A stretch of DNA of 64,000 bases from Larix kaempferi (lineage: Eukaryota; Streptophyta; Pinopsida; Pinales; Pinaceae): positions 10,965,501 to 11,029,500 of the forward strand of contig BSBM01000917.1 of assembly GCA_027924585.1 (NCBI GenBank), written 5' to 3'. Made by a program: the position numbers and the translations under genes. The notes beneath the pieces are model-generated. The model did not search any database, was not told the DNA's origin, and saw nothing but the letters and a program-made list of their open reading frames with translations. Below, one piece after another: positions 34,801 through 48,472 of the stretch. Each line of letters starts with the position of its first letter. The first letter of the stretch is position 1.

Positions 34801-37800
34801 TCTAAAAACTCTTGTTTTTTAAGAAATCATGTAAACATTCTAGAAGCTGTGATTTTAAAAAACGGTGGGAGTAAGGTTTTCTTATTTCCGGACGCATGAG
34901 CAAACTATAGAAAGTCGTTATGACGTAGAATGTGCATACTTTGTTGATTCCATTTATGAAATAAAACACATTTTCTAAAAACTCTTGTTTTTTAAGAAAT
35001 CATGTAAACCTTCTAGAAGCTGTGATTTTAAAAAACGGTGGAAGTAAGCTTTTCTTATTTCCAGACGAATGCACAAACTATAGAAAGACGTTATGATGTA
35101 GAATGTGCATACTTTGTTGATTCCATTAATTGAATAAAACACATTTTCTAAAAACTCGTGTTTTTTAAGAAATCATGTAAACCCTCTAGAAGCTGTGATT
35201 TTAAAAAACGGTGGAAGTAAGCTTTTCTTCTTTACGGACGCATGTGCAAACTATAGAAAGTCGTTATGACGTAGAATGTGCATACTTTGTTGATTCCATT
35301 TATGAAATAAAGCACATTTTCTAAAAACTCGTGTTTTTTAAGAAATCTTGTAAACCTTCTAGAAGCTGTGATTTTAAAAAACGGGGGAAGTAAGCTTTTC
35401 TTATATCCGGATGCATGCGCAAACTATAGAAAGTCGTTATGACGTAGAATGTGCATACTTTGTAGATTCCATTTGGGAAATAAAACACATTTTCTAGAAA
35501 CTCGTGTTTTTTACGAAATCATGTAAACCTTCTAGAAGCTGTGATTTTAAAAAACGGTGGAAGCAGCTTTTCTTATTTCCGGACGCATGCGCAAACTATA
35601 GAAAGTCGTTATGACGTAGAATGTGCATACTTTGTTGATTCCATTTATGAAATAAAACACGTTTTCTAAAAAGTCATGTTTTTTACGAAATCATGTAAAC
35701 CTTCTAGAAGCTGTGATTTCAAAAAACGGTGGAAGTAAGCTTTTCTTATTTACGGACGCATGCGCAAACTATAGAAAGTCGTTATTAAGAACAATCTGCT
35801 TACTTTGTTAATTCCATTTATGAAATAAAACACATTTTCTCAAAACTCTTGTTTTTTAAGAAATCATGTAAACCTTCTAGAAGCTGTGATTTTAAAAAAC
35901 GGGGGAAGTAAGCTTTTCTTATTTCCAAACGCATTCGCAAACTATAGAAAGTCGTTATGACGTAGAATGTGCATACTTTGTTGATTCCATTTATGAAATA
36001 AAACACATTTTCTAAAAACTCGTGTTTTTAAAGAAATTATGTAAACCTTCTAGAAGCTGTGATTTTAAAAAATGGGGGAAGTAAGCTTTTCTTATTTCCG
36101 GACGCATGTGCAAACTATAGAAAGTCATTATGACGTAGAATGTGCATACTTTGTAGATTCCATTTATGAAATAAAAGTCATTTTCTAAAAACTCGTGTTT
36201 TTTACGAAATCATTTAAAACTTCTAGAAGCTGTGATTTTAAAAAACGGTGGAAGTAAGCTTTTCTTATTTCCGGACGCATGCGCAAACTATAGAAAGTCC
36301 TTATGACGTAGAATGTGCATACTTTGTAGATTCCATTTATGAAATAAAACACATTTTAAAAAAACTCGTGTTTTTTACGAAATCATGTAAACCTTGTAGA
36401 ATCTGTGATTTTAAAAAACGGTGGAAGTAAGCTTTTCTTATTTCCGGATGCATGCGCAAACTATAGAAAGTCGTTATGACGTAGAATGTGCATACTTTGT
36501 TGATTCTATTTATGAAATAAAACACATTTTCTAAAAACTCGTGTTTTTTAAGAAATCATGTAAACCTTCCAGAAGCTGTGATTTTAAAAAACGGGGGATG
36601 TAAGCTTTTCTTATTTCCAAACGCATGCGCAAACTATAAAAAGTCGTTATGACGTAGAATGTGCATACTTTGTTGATTCCATTTATGAAATAAAACACAT
36701 TTTCTAAAAACTTGTGTTTTTTAAGAAATCATGTAAACCTTCTAGAAGCTGTGATTTTAAAAAACGGGGGAAGTAAGCTTTTCTTATTTCCGGACGCATG
36801 CGCAAGCTATAAAAAGTCGTTATGACGTAGAATGTGCATACTTTGTAGATTCCATTTATGAAATAAAACACATTTTCTAAAAACTCGTGTTTTTTACGAA
36901 ATCATGTAAACCTTCTAGAAGCTGTGATTTTAAAAAACGGTGGAACTAAGGTTTTCTTATTTCCGGACACATGCGCAAACTATAGAAAGTCGTTATGATA
37001 TAGAATGTGCATACTTTGTAGATTCCATTTATGAAATAAAAGACATTTTATAAAAACTCGTGTTTTTTACGAAATCATGTAAACCTTCTAGAAGCTGTGA
37101 TTTTAAAAAACGGTGGAAGTAAGATATTCTTATTTCCGGACGCATGCGCAAACTATAGAAAGTCGTTATGACGTAGAATGTGCATACTTTGTAGATTCCA
37201 TTTATGAAATAAAAGACATTTTCTAAAAACTCGTGTTTTTTACGAAATCATGTAAACCTTCTAGAAGCTGTGATTTTAGAAAACGGTGGAAGTAAGATAT
37301 TATTATTTCCGGACGCATGCGCAAACTGTAGAAAGTCGTTATGACGTAGAATGTGCATACTTTGTAGATTCCATTTATCAAATAAAACACATTTTCTAAA
37401 AACTCATGTTTTTACGAAATCATGTAAAACTTCTAGAAGCTGTGATTTAGAAAACGGTGGAAGTAAGCTTTTCTTATTTCCGTATGAATGCGCAAACTAT
37501 AGAAAGTCGTTATGACGTAGAATGTGCATACTTTGTTGATTCCATTTAGGAAATAAAACACATTTTCTAAAAACTCGTGTTTTTTAAGAAATCATGTAAA
37601 CCTTCTAGAAGCTGTGATTTTAAAAAACGGTGGAAGTAAGCTTTTCTTATTTCCAAATGCATGCGCAAACTATAGAAAGTCGTTATGACGTAGAATGTGC
37701 ATACTTTTTTGATTCCATTTATGAAATAAAACAAATTTTCTAAAAACTCATGTTTTTTAAGAAATCATGTAAACCTTCTAGAAGCTGTGATTTTAAAAAA

Positions 37801-37804
37801 TGGG
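34801..37804. repeat. Satellite block J, mosaic of earlier segments
   Basis: It contains recognisable copies of three earlier stretches. 35.0-35.5 kb matches the CCAGACGAATGCAC to AAATCTTG series seen at 30.0 and 31.4 kb. 35.55-36.2 kb matches 30.3-31.0 kb. 36.4-37.4 kb matches the seven-monomer block of 21.8-24.0 kb (GGGGGATG at 36593, AAAAGACATTTT, AGTAAGATATTC, TTTTAGAAAACGG). No gene seen. Confidence 0.8.
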
Positions 37805-39188
37805 GGAAGTAAGCTTTTCTTATTTCCAAACGCATGCCCAAACTATAGAAAGTCGTTATGACGTAGAATGTGCATACTTGGTTGATTCCATTTATGAAAT
37901 AAAACACATTTTCTAAAAACTCGTGTTTTTTAAAAAATCATGTAAACCTTCTAGAAGCTGTGATTTAAAAAAAGGGTGGAAGTAAGCTTTTCTTATTTCC
38001 GGACGCATGCGCAAACTATAGAAAGTCGTTATGACGTAGAATGTGCATAATTTCTTGATTCCATTTATGAAATAAAATACATTTTCTAAAAACTCGTGTT
38101 TTTTAAGAAATCATGTAAACCTTCTAGAAGCTGTGATTTTAAAAAATGGGGGAAGTAAGCTTTTCTTATTTCCAAACGCATGCACAAACTATAGAAAGTC
38201 GTTATGACGTAGAATGTGCATACTTTGTTGATTCCATTTATGAAATAAAACACATTTTCTAAAAACTCGTGTTTTTTAAGAAATCATGTAAACCTTCTAG
38301 AAGCTGTGATTTAAAAAAACGGTGGAAGTAAGCATTTCTTATTTCCGGACGCATGCGCAAACTATAGAAAGTTGTTATGACGTAGAATGTGCATACTTTC
38401 TTTATTCCATTTATGAAATAAAATACATTTTCTAAAAACTCGTGTTTTTTAAGAAATCATGTAAACCTTCTAGAAGCTGTGATTTTAAAAAATGGGGGAA
38501 GTAAGCTTTTCTTATTTCCGGACGCATGCGCAAACTATAGAAAGTCGTTATGACGTAGAATGTGCATACTTTGTTGATTCCATTTATGAAATAAAACACA
38601 TTTTCTAAAAACTCGTGTTTTTTAAGAAATCATGTAAACCTTCTAGAAGCTGTGATTTAAAAAAACGGTGGAATTAAGCTTTTCTTATTTCCGGACGCAT
38701 GCGCAAACTATAGAAATTCGTTATGACGTAGAATGTGCATACTTTCTTGATTCCATTTATGAAATAAAATACATTTTCTAAAAACTCGTGTTTTTTAAGA
38801 AATCATGTAAACCTTCTAGAAGCTGTGATTTTAAAAAATGGGGGAAGTAAGCTTTTCTTATTTCCAAACGCATGCACAAACTATAGAAAGTCGTTATGAC
38901 ATAGAATGTGCATACTTTGTTGATTCCATTGATGAAATAAAACACATTTTCTAAAAACTCGTGTTTTTTAAGAAATCATGTAAACCTTCTAGAAGCTGTG
39001 ATTTAAAAAAACGGTGGAAGTAAGCTTTTCTTATTTCCGGACGCATGAGCAAACTATTGAAAGTCGCTATGACGTAGAATGTGCATACTTTGTTGATTCC
39101 ATTTATGAAATAAAACACATTTTATAAAAACTCGTGTTTTTTAACAAAACATGTAAACCTTCTAGAAGCTGTGATTTTAAAAAATGGG
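37805..39188. repeat. 346-bp dimer array (four dimers)
   Basis: Dimer starts are at 37805, 38151, 38497, 38843 and 39189, each exactly 346 bp apart. One partner follows an AAATGGGGGAAGTAAGC start and usually has CCAAACGCATGCAC; the other follows ATTTAAAAAAACGGTGG (or a near form) and has TTCTT(G/T)ATTCC with AAATACATTTT (38070, 38416 and 38762). The last dimer is more diverged. The period matches the dimer array at 9.36-10.57 kb, but the partner types differ, so dimers arose at least twice. Confidence 0.87.
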
Positions 39189-42100
39189 GGAAGTAAGCTT
39201 TTCTTATTTCCAAATGCATGCGCAAACTATAGAAAGTCGTTATGACGTAGAATGTGCATACTTTGTTGATTCCATTTATGAAATAAAACACATTTTCTAA
39301 AAACTCGTGTTTTTTAAGAAATCATGTAAACCTTCTAGAAGCTGTGATTTTAAAAAACGGGGGAAGTAAGCTTTTCATATTTCTGGACGCATGCGCAAAC
39401 TATAGAGAGTCGTTATGACGTAGAATGTGCATACTTTGTAGATTCCATTTATGAAATAAAACACATTTTCTAAAAACTCGTGTTTTTTACGAAATGATGT
39501 AAACCTTCTAGAGGCTGTGATTTTAAAAAACGATGGAAGTAAGCTTTTCTTATTTCCGGACGCATGCGCAAAATATAGAAAGTCGTTATGACGTAGAATG
39601 TGCATACTTTGTAGATTTCATTTATGAAATAAACCACATTTTCTAAAAACTCGTGTTTTTTACGAAATCATGTAAACCTTCTAGAAGCTGTGATTTTAAA
39701 AAACGGTGGAAGTAAGCTTTTCTTATTTCCAAACGCATGCGCAAACTATAGAAAGTCGTTATGACGTAGAATGTGCATACTTTTATGATTCCATTTATGA
39801 AATAAAACACATTTTCTAAAAGCTCGTGTTTTTTACGAAATCATTTAAACCTTCTAGAAGCTGTCATTTTAAAAAACGGTGGAAGTAAGCTTTTCTTATT
39901 TCCGGACGAATGCGCAAACTATAGAAAGTCGTTATGACGTAGAATGTGCATACTTTGTTGATTCCATTTATGAAATAAAACACATTTTCTAAAAACTCGT
40001 GTTTTTTAAGAAATCATGTAAACCTTCTAGAAGCTGTGATTTTAAAAAACGGGGGAAGTAAGCTTTTCTTATTTCCGGACGAATGCGCAAACTATAGAAA
40101 GTCGTTATGACGTGGAATGTGCATACTTTGTAGATTCCATTTATGAAATAAAGCACATTTTCTAAAAACTCATGTTTTTTAAAAAATCATGTAAACCTTC
40201 TAGAAGCTGTGATTTTAAAAAACGGGGGAGGTAAGCTTTTCTTATTTCCGGACGCATGCGCAAAATATAGAAAGTCATTATGACGTAGAATGTGCATACG
40301 TTGTAGATTCCATTTATGAAATAAAGCACATTTTCTAAAAACTCGTGTTTTTTCCGAAATCATGTAAACCTTCTAGAAGCTGTGATTTTAAAAAACGGTG
40401 GAAGTAAGCTTTTCTTATTTCTGGACGAATGCGCAAACTATAGAAAGTCCTTATGACGTAGAATGTGCATAATTTGTTGATTTCATTTATAAAATAAAAC
40501 ACATTTTCTAAAAAATCGTGTTTTTTAAGAAATCATGTAAACCTTCTAGAAGCTGTGATTTTAAAAAACAGTGGAAGTAAGCTTTTCTTATTTTCAAGCG
40601 CATGCGCAAAAAATAGAAAGTCGTTATGACGTAGAATGTGCATACTTTGTAGATTCTATTTATGAAATAAAACACATTTTCTAAAAACTCGTGTTTTTAA
40701 GAAATCATGTAAACCTTCTGGAAGCTGTGATTTTAAAAAACGGGGGAAGTAAGCTTTTCTTATTTCCGGACGCATGCGCAAACTATAGAAAGTCGTTCTG
40801 ACGTAGAATGTGCATACTTTGTAGGTTCCATTTATGAAATAAAACACATTTTCTAAAAACTCGTCTTTTTTAAGAAATCATGTAAACCATCTAGAAGCTG
40901 TGATTTTAAAAAACGGGGGAAGTAAGCTTTTCTTATTTCCGGACGCATGTGCCAACTATAAAAAGTCATTATGACGTAGAATGTGCATAATTTGTAGATT
41001 CCATTTATGAAATAAAGCACATTTTCTAAAAACTCGTGTTTTTTAAGAAATCATGTAAACCTTCTAGAAGCTGTGATTTTAAAAAATGGTGGAAGTAAGC
41101 TTTTCTTATTTCCGGACGAATGCGCAAACTATAGAAAGTCGTTATGACGTAGAATGTGAATACTTTGTTGATTCCATTTATGAAATAAAACACATTTTCT
41201 AAAAACTCGTGTTTTTTACGAAATCATGTAAACCTTCTAGAAGCTGTGATTTTAAAAAACTGTGGAAGTAAGCTTTTCTTATTTCCGGACGCATGCGCAA
41301 ACTATAGAAAGTCGTTATGACGTAGAATGTGCATACTTTGTTGATTCCATTTATGAAATAAAACACACTTTCTAAAAACTGGTGTTTTTTAAGAAATCAT
41401 GTAAACGTTCTAGAAGCTGTGATTTTAAAAAACGAGGGAAGTAAGCTTTTCTTATTTCCAAACGCATGCGCAAACTATAGAAAGTCGTTATGACATAGAA
41501 TGTGCATACTTTGTTGATTCCATTTATGAAATAAAACACACTTTCTAAAAACTCGTGTTTTTTAAGAAATCATGTAAACGTTCTAGAAGCTGTGATTTTA
41601 AAAAACGGGGGAAGTAAGCTTTTCTTATTTCCAAACGCATGCGCAAACTATAGAAAGTCATTATGACGTAGAATGTGCATACTTTGTTGATTCCATTGAT
41701 GAAATAAAACACATTTTCTAAAAACTCATGTTTTGTAAGAAATCATGTAAACCTTCTAGAAGCTGTGATTTTAAAAAAGGGGGGAAGTAAGCTTTTCTTA
41801 TTTCCAAACGCATGCGCAAACTATAGAAAGTCGTTATGACGTAGAATGTGCATACTTTGTTGATTTCATTTATGAAATAAAACACATTTTCTAAAAACTC
41901 GTGTTTTTTAAGAAATCATGTAAACCTTCTAGAATCTGTGATTTTAAAAAATGGTGGAAGTAAGGTTTTCTTATTTCCGGACGCATTCGCAAACTATAGA
42001 AAGTTGTTATGACGTAGAATGTGCATACTTTGCATATTCCATTGATGAAATAAAACACATTTTCTAAAAACTCGTGTTTTGTAAGAAATCATGTTAACCT

Positions 42101-43460
42101 TCTAGAAGCCGTGATTATAAAAAACGGGGGAAGTAAGCTTTTCTTATTTCCAAACGCATGCGAAAACTATAGAAAGTCGTTATGACATAGAATGTGCATA
42201 CTTTGTTGATTCCATTTATGAAATAAAACACATTTTCTAAAAACTCGTGTTTTCTAAGAAATCATGTAAACCTTCTAGAAGCAGTGATTTTAAAAAACGG
42301 GGGAAGTAAGCTTTTCTTATTTCCGGACGCATGCGGAAACTATAAAAAGTCATTATGACGTAGAATGTGCATACTTTGTAGATTCCATTTATGAAATAAA
42401 GCACATTTTCTAAAAAGGCGTGTTTTTTACGAAATCATGTAAACCTTCTAGAAGTTGTGCTTTTAAAAAACGGTGGAAGTAAGCTTTTCTTATTTCCGGA
42501 CGAAGGCGCAAACTATAGAAAGTCGTTATGACGTAGAATGTGCATACTTTGTTGATTCCATTTATGAAATAAAACACATTTTCTAAAAATTCGTGTTTTT
42601 TAAGAAATCATGTAAACCTTCTAGAAGCTGTGACTTTAAAAAACAGTGGAAGTAAGCTTTTCTTATTTCCGGACGCATGTGCAAACAATAGAAAGTGGTT
42701 ATGACGTAGAATGTGCATACTTTGTTCATTCCATTTACGAAATAAAACACATTTTCTAAAAACTCGTGTTTTTTAAGAAATCATGTAAACCTTCTAGAAG
42801 CTGTGATTTTAAAAAACGGGGGAAGTAAGCTTTTCTTATTTCCAAACACATGCGCAAATTATAGAAAGTCGTTATGACATAGAATGTGCATAGTTTGTTG
42901 ATTCCATTTACGAAATAAAACACATTTTCTAAAAACTCGTGTTTTTTAAGAAATCATGTAAACCTTCTAGAAGGTGTGATTTTAAAAAACGGTGGAAGTA
43001 ATCTTTTCTTATTTCCGGACGCATGCGCAAACTATAGAAAGTCGTTATGACGTAGAATGTGCATACTTTGTTGATTCCATTTATGAAATAAAACACATTT
43101 TCTAAAAACTCGTGTTTTTTAAGAAATCATGTAAACCTTCTAGAAGCTGTGATTTTAAAAAACAGTTTAAGTAAGCTTTTCTTATTTCCGGACACATGCG
43201 CAAACTATAGAAAGTCGTTATGACGTAGAATGTGCATACTTTGTAGATTCCATTTATGAAATAAAACACATTTTCTAAAACCTCGTGTTAGCTACGAAAT
43301 CATGTAAACCTTCTAGAAGCTGTGATTTTAAAAAACGGGGGAAGTAAGCTTTTCTTATTTCTGGACGCATGCGCAAACTATAGAAAGTCGTTATGACGTA
43401 GAATGTGCATACTTTGTTGATTCCATTTATGAAATAAAACACATTTTCTAAAAACTCGTG
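39189..43460. repeat. Satellite block L, heterogeneous monomers
   Basis: About 25 monomers with only short-range repetition. CACACTTTCTAAAAACT sits in two adjacent monomers near 41365 and 41538, and TTTTGTAAGAAATCATG recurs at 346 bp (41731/42077). A TTAGCTACGAAATC variant at about 43288 resembles the GTGTGTTCTACGAAATC variant of the 29-mer unit. Relatives of the higher-order repeat thus begin just before its clear left edge. No gene seen. Confidence 0.83.
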
Positions 43461-46400
43461 TTTTTTATGAAATCATGTAAACCTTCTAGAACCTGTGATT
43501 TTAAAAAACGGTGGAAGTAAGCTATTCTTATTTCCGTATGCATGCGCAAACTATAGAAAGTCGTTATGACGCAGAATGTGCATACTTTGTAGATTCCATT
43601 TATGAAATAAAACACATTTTCTAAAAATTCATGTTTTTTACGAAATCATGTAAACCTAATAGAAGCTGTGATTTTAAAAAATGGTGGAACTAAGATTTTC
43701 TTTTTTCCGGACGCATGCACAAACTATAGAAAGTCGTTATGACGTAGAATGTGCATACTTTGTTGATTCCATTTATGAAATAAAACACATTTTCTAAAAA
43801 CTCGTGTTTTTTAAGAAATCATGTAAACCTTCTAGAAGCTGTGATTTTAAAAAACGGGGGAAGTAAGCTTTTCTTATTTCCGGACGCATGCGCAAACTAT
43901 AGAAAGTCGTTATGACGTAGAATGTGCATACTTTGTAGATTCCATTTCTGAAATAAAACATATTTTCTAAAAACTCGTGTTTTTTAAGAAATCATGTAAA
44001 CCTTCGAGAAGCTGTCATTTTTAAAAACGGTGGAAGTAACTTTTCTTATTTCCGAACGAATGCGCAAACTATAGAAAGTCGTTATGACGTAGAATGTGCA
44101 TACTTTGTTGATCCCATTTATGAAATAAAACACATTTTCTAAAAACTCGTGTTTTTTAAGAAAACATGTAAACCTTTAGAAGCTGTGATATTAAAAAACG
44201 TGGGAAGTAAGCTTTCTTATTTCCGGACGCATGAGCAAACTATAGAAAGTCGTTATGATGTAGAATGTGCATACTTTGTTGATCCCATTTATGAAATAAA
44301 ACACATTTTCTAAAAACTCGTGTTTTTTAAGAAATCATGTAAACCTTCTAGAAGCTGTGATATTAAAAAACGTGGGAAGTAAGATTTTCTTATTTCCGGA
44401 CGCATGAGCAAACTATAGAAAGTCGTTATGAGGTAGAATGTGCATACTTTGTAGATTCCATTTATCAAATAAAACACATTTTCTAAAAACTCGTGTTTTT
44501 TAAGAAATCATGTAAACCTTCTAGAAGCTGTGATTTTAAAAAACGGTGGAACTAAGATTTTCTTATTTCCGGACGCATGCGCAAACTATAGAAAGTCGTT
44601 ATGACGCAGAATGTGCATACTTTGTAGATTCCGTTTATGAAATAAAACACATTTTCTAAAAATTCATGTTTTTTACGAAATCATGTAAACCTTCTAGAAG
44701 CTGTGATTTTAAAAAACGGTGGAACTAAGATTTTCTAATTTCCGGACGCATGCGCAAACTATAGAAAGTCGTTATGACGTAGAATGTGCATACTTTGTTG
44801 ATTCCATTTATGAAATAAAACACATTTTCTAAAAACTCGTGTTTTTTAAGAAATCATGTAAACCTTCTAGAAGCTGTGATTTTAAAAAACGGGGGAAGTA
44901 AGCTTTTCTTATTTCCGGACGCATGCGCAAACTATAGAAAGTCGTTATGACGTAGAATGTGCATACTTTGTAGATTCCATTTCTGAAATAAAACACATTT
45001 TCTAAAAACTCGTGTTTTTTACGAAATCATGTAAACCTTCTAGAAGCTGTGATTTTAAAAAAGGTGGAAGTAAGCTTTTCTTATTTCCGAACGAATGCGC
45101 AAACTATAGAAAGTCGTTATGACGCAGAATGTGCATACTTTGTAGATTTCGTTTATGAAATAAAACACATTTTCTAAAAATTCATGTTTTTTACGAAATC
45201 ATGTAAACCTTCTAGAAGCTGTGATTTTAAAAAACGGTGGAACTAAGATTTTCTAATTTCCGGACGCATGCGCAAACTATAGAAAGTCGTTATGACGTAG
45301 AATGTGCATACTTTGTTGATTCCATTTATGAAATAAAACACATTTTCTAAAAACTCGTGTTTTTTAAGAAATCATGTAAACCTTCTAGAAGCTGTGATTT
45401 TAAAAAACGGGGGAAGTAATCTTTTCTTATTTCCGGAAGCATGCGCAAACTATAGAAAGTCGTTATGACGTAGAATGTGCATACTTTGTAGATTCCATTT
45501 CTGAAATAAAACACATTTTCTAAAAACTCGTGTTTTTTAAGAAATCATGTAAACCTTCTAGATGCTGTGATATTAAAAAACGTGGGAAGTAAGCTTTTCT
45601 TATTTCCGGACGCATGAGCAAACTATAGAAAGTCGTTATGATGTAGAATGTGCATACTTTGTTGATCCCATTTATGAAATAAAACACATTTTCTAAAAAC
45701 TCGTGTTTTTTAAGAAATCATGTAAACCTTCTAGAAGCCGTGATATTAAAAAACGTGGGAAGTAAGATTTTCTTATTTCCGGACGCATGAGCAAACTATA
45801 GAAAGTCGTTATGATGTAGAATGTGCATACTTTGTAGATTCCATTTATCAAATAAAACACATTTTCTAAAAACTCGTGTTTTTTACGAAATCATGTAAAC
45901 CTTCTAGAAGCTGTGATTTTAAAAAATTGTGGAAGTAAGCTTTTCTTATTTCCGGACAAATGCGCAAACTATAGAAAGTCATTATGACGTAGAATGTGCA
46001 TACTTTGTAGATTCCATTTCTAAAATAAAACACATTTTCTAAAAACTCATGTTTTTTAAGAAATCATGTAAACCTTCTAGAAGCTATGATTTTAAAAAAC
46101 TGGGGAAGTAAGCTTTCTTATTTCCAGACGCATGCTCAAACTATATAAAGTCATTCTGACGTAGAATGTGCATACTTTGTAGAGTCCGTTTATGAAATAA
46201 AACACATTTTCGAAAAACTCATGTTTTTTAAGAAATCATGTAAACCTTCTAGAAGCTGTGATTTTAAAAAACGGGGGAAGTAAGCTTTTCTTATTTCCGG
46301 ACGCATGCGCAAACTATAGAAAGTCGTTATGACATAGGATGTGCATACTTTGTAGATTCCATTTATCAAATAAAACACATTTTCTAAAAACTCGTGTTTT

Positions 46401-48472
46401 TTACGAAATCATGTAAACCTTCTAGAAGCTGTGATTTTAAAAAACGGTGGAAGTAAGCTTTTCTTATTTCCGGACGAATGCGCAAACTATAGAAAGTCAT
46501 TATGACGTAGAATGTGCATACTTTGTTGATCCCATTTATGAAATAAAACACATTTTCTAAAAACTGGTGTTTTTTAAGAAATCATGTAAACCTTCTAGAA
46601 GCTGTGATATTAAAAAACGTGGGAAGTAAGCTTTTCTTATTTCCGGACGCATGCGCAAACTATAGAAAGTCGTTATGATGTAGAATGTGCATACTTTGTA
46701 GATTCCATTTATCAAATAAAACACATTTTCTAAAAACTCATGTTTTTTACGAAATCATGTAAACGTTCTAGAAGCTGTGATTTTAAAAAACGGTGGAAGT
46801 AAGCTTTTCTTATTTCCGGACAAATGTGCAAACTATAGAAAGTCGTTATGATGTAGAATGTGCACACTTTGTTGATATCATTTATGAAATAAAACACATT
46901 TTCTAAAAACTCATGTTTTTTAAGAAATCATGTAAACCTTCTAGAAGCTGTGATTTTAAAAAACGGTGGAAGTAAGCTTTTCTTATTTCCGGACGCATGC
47001 GAAAACTATAGAAAGTCGTTATGATGTATAATGTGCATACTTTGTTGATTCCATTTATGAAATAAAACACATTTTCTAAAAACTCGTGTTTTTTAAGTAA
47101 TCATGTAAACCTTCTAGAAGCTGTGATTTTAAAAAACGGTGGAAGTAAGCTTTTATTCTTTCCGGACGCATGCGCAAGCTATAGAAAGTCGTTATGACGT
47201 AGAATTTGCATACTTTGTTGATTCCATTTATGAAATAAAACACATTTTCTAAAAACTCGTGTTTTTTAAGAAATCATGTAAACCTTCTAGAAGCTGTGAT
47301 TTTAAAAAACGGGGGAAGTAAGCTTTTCTTATTTCCAAACGCATGCATAAACTATAGAAAGTCGTTATGACGTAGAATGTGCATACTTTGTTGATTCCAT
47401 TTATGAAATAAAACACATTTTCTAAAAACTCGTGTTTTTTAAGAAATCGTGTAAACCTTCTAGAAGTTGTGATTTTAAAAAACGGTGGAAGTAAGCTTTT
47501 CTTATTTCCGGACGAATGCGCAAACTATAGAAAGTCGTTATGACGTAGAATGTGCATACTTTGTTGATTCCATTTATGAAATAAAACACATTTTCTAAAA
47601 ACTCGTGTTTTTTAAGAAATCATGTAAACCTTCTAGAAGCTGTGATTTTAAAAAATGGTGGAAGTAAGCTTTTCATATTTCCGGACGCATGAGCAATCTA
47701 TAGAAAGTCGTTATGACGTAGAATGTGCATACTTTGTTGATTCCATTTATGAAATAAAACACATTTTCTAAAAACTTGTGTTTTTTAAGAAATCATGTAA
47801 ACCTTCTAGAAGCTGTGATTTTAAAAAACGGGGGAAGTAAGCTTTTCTTATTTCCGGACACATGCGAAAACTATATAAAGTCGTTATGACGTAGAATGTG
47901 CATACTTTGTAGATTCCATTTATGAAATAAAACACTTTTTCTAAAAACTCGTGTTTTTTACGAAATCATGTAAACCTTCTAGAAGCTGTGATTTTAAAAA
48001 ACAGTGGAAGTAAGCTTTTCTTATTTCCGGACACATGCGAAAACTATATAAAGTCGTTATGACGTCGAATGTCCATACTTTGTAGATTCCATTTATGAAA
48101 TAAAACACATTTTCTAAAAACTCGTGTGTTCTACGAAATCATGTAAACCTTCTGGAAGCTGTGATTTTAAAAAACGGGGGAAGTAAGCTTTTCTTATTTC
48201 CGGACGCATGCGCAAACTATAGAAAGTCTTTATGATGTAGAATGTGCATACTTTGTTGATTCCATTTATGAAATAAAACACATTTTCTAAAAACTCGTGT
48301 TTTTTACGAAATCATGTAAACCTTCTAGAACCTGTGATTTTAAAAAACGGTGGAAGTAAGCTTTTCTTATTTCCGTATGCATGCGCAAACTATAGAAAGT
48401 CGTTATGATGCAGAAGTTGCATACTTTGTTGATTCCATTTATGAAATAAAACACATTTTCTAAAAACTCGTG
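43461..48472. repeat. 29-monomer higher-order repeat, copy 1 (5012 bp)
   Basis: I set the copy edge at the T run of TTTTTTATGAAATCATG followed by CTAGAACCTGTG. The unit is 29 monomers, 5017 bp less four single-base losses at fixed places: AGTAACTTTTC, AACCTTTAGAAG, TTAAAAAAGGTGG and AAGCTTTCTTATTTCC. This copy has one more loss (AAGCTTTCTTA near 44211), which gives 5012. Inside the unit are several TGATATTAAAAAACGTGGG monomers and a three-monomer duplication (GCAGAATG at 44606 and 45124, 518 bp). This copy has AGAGTCCGTTTATG near 46182 where the others read AGAGTCCATTTAT. Confidence 0.93.

Noticed and set aside
43282-43460. Extending the 29-mer HOR leftwards past 43461
   Set aside because: The TTAGCTACG and ACAGTTTAAG variants resemble unit monomers near 48.0-48.1 kb, but at an offset one monomer short and with more differences, so I kept the edge where strict matching starts.
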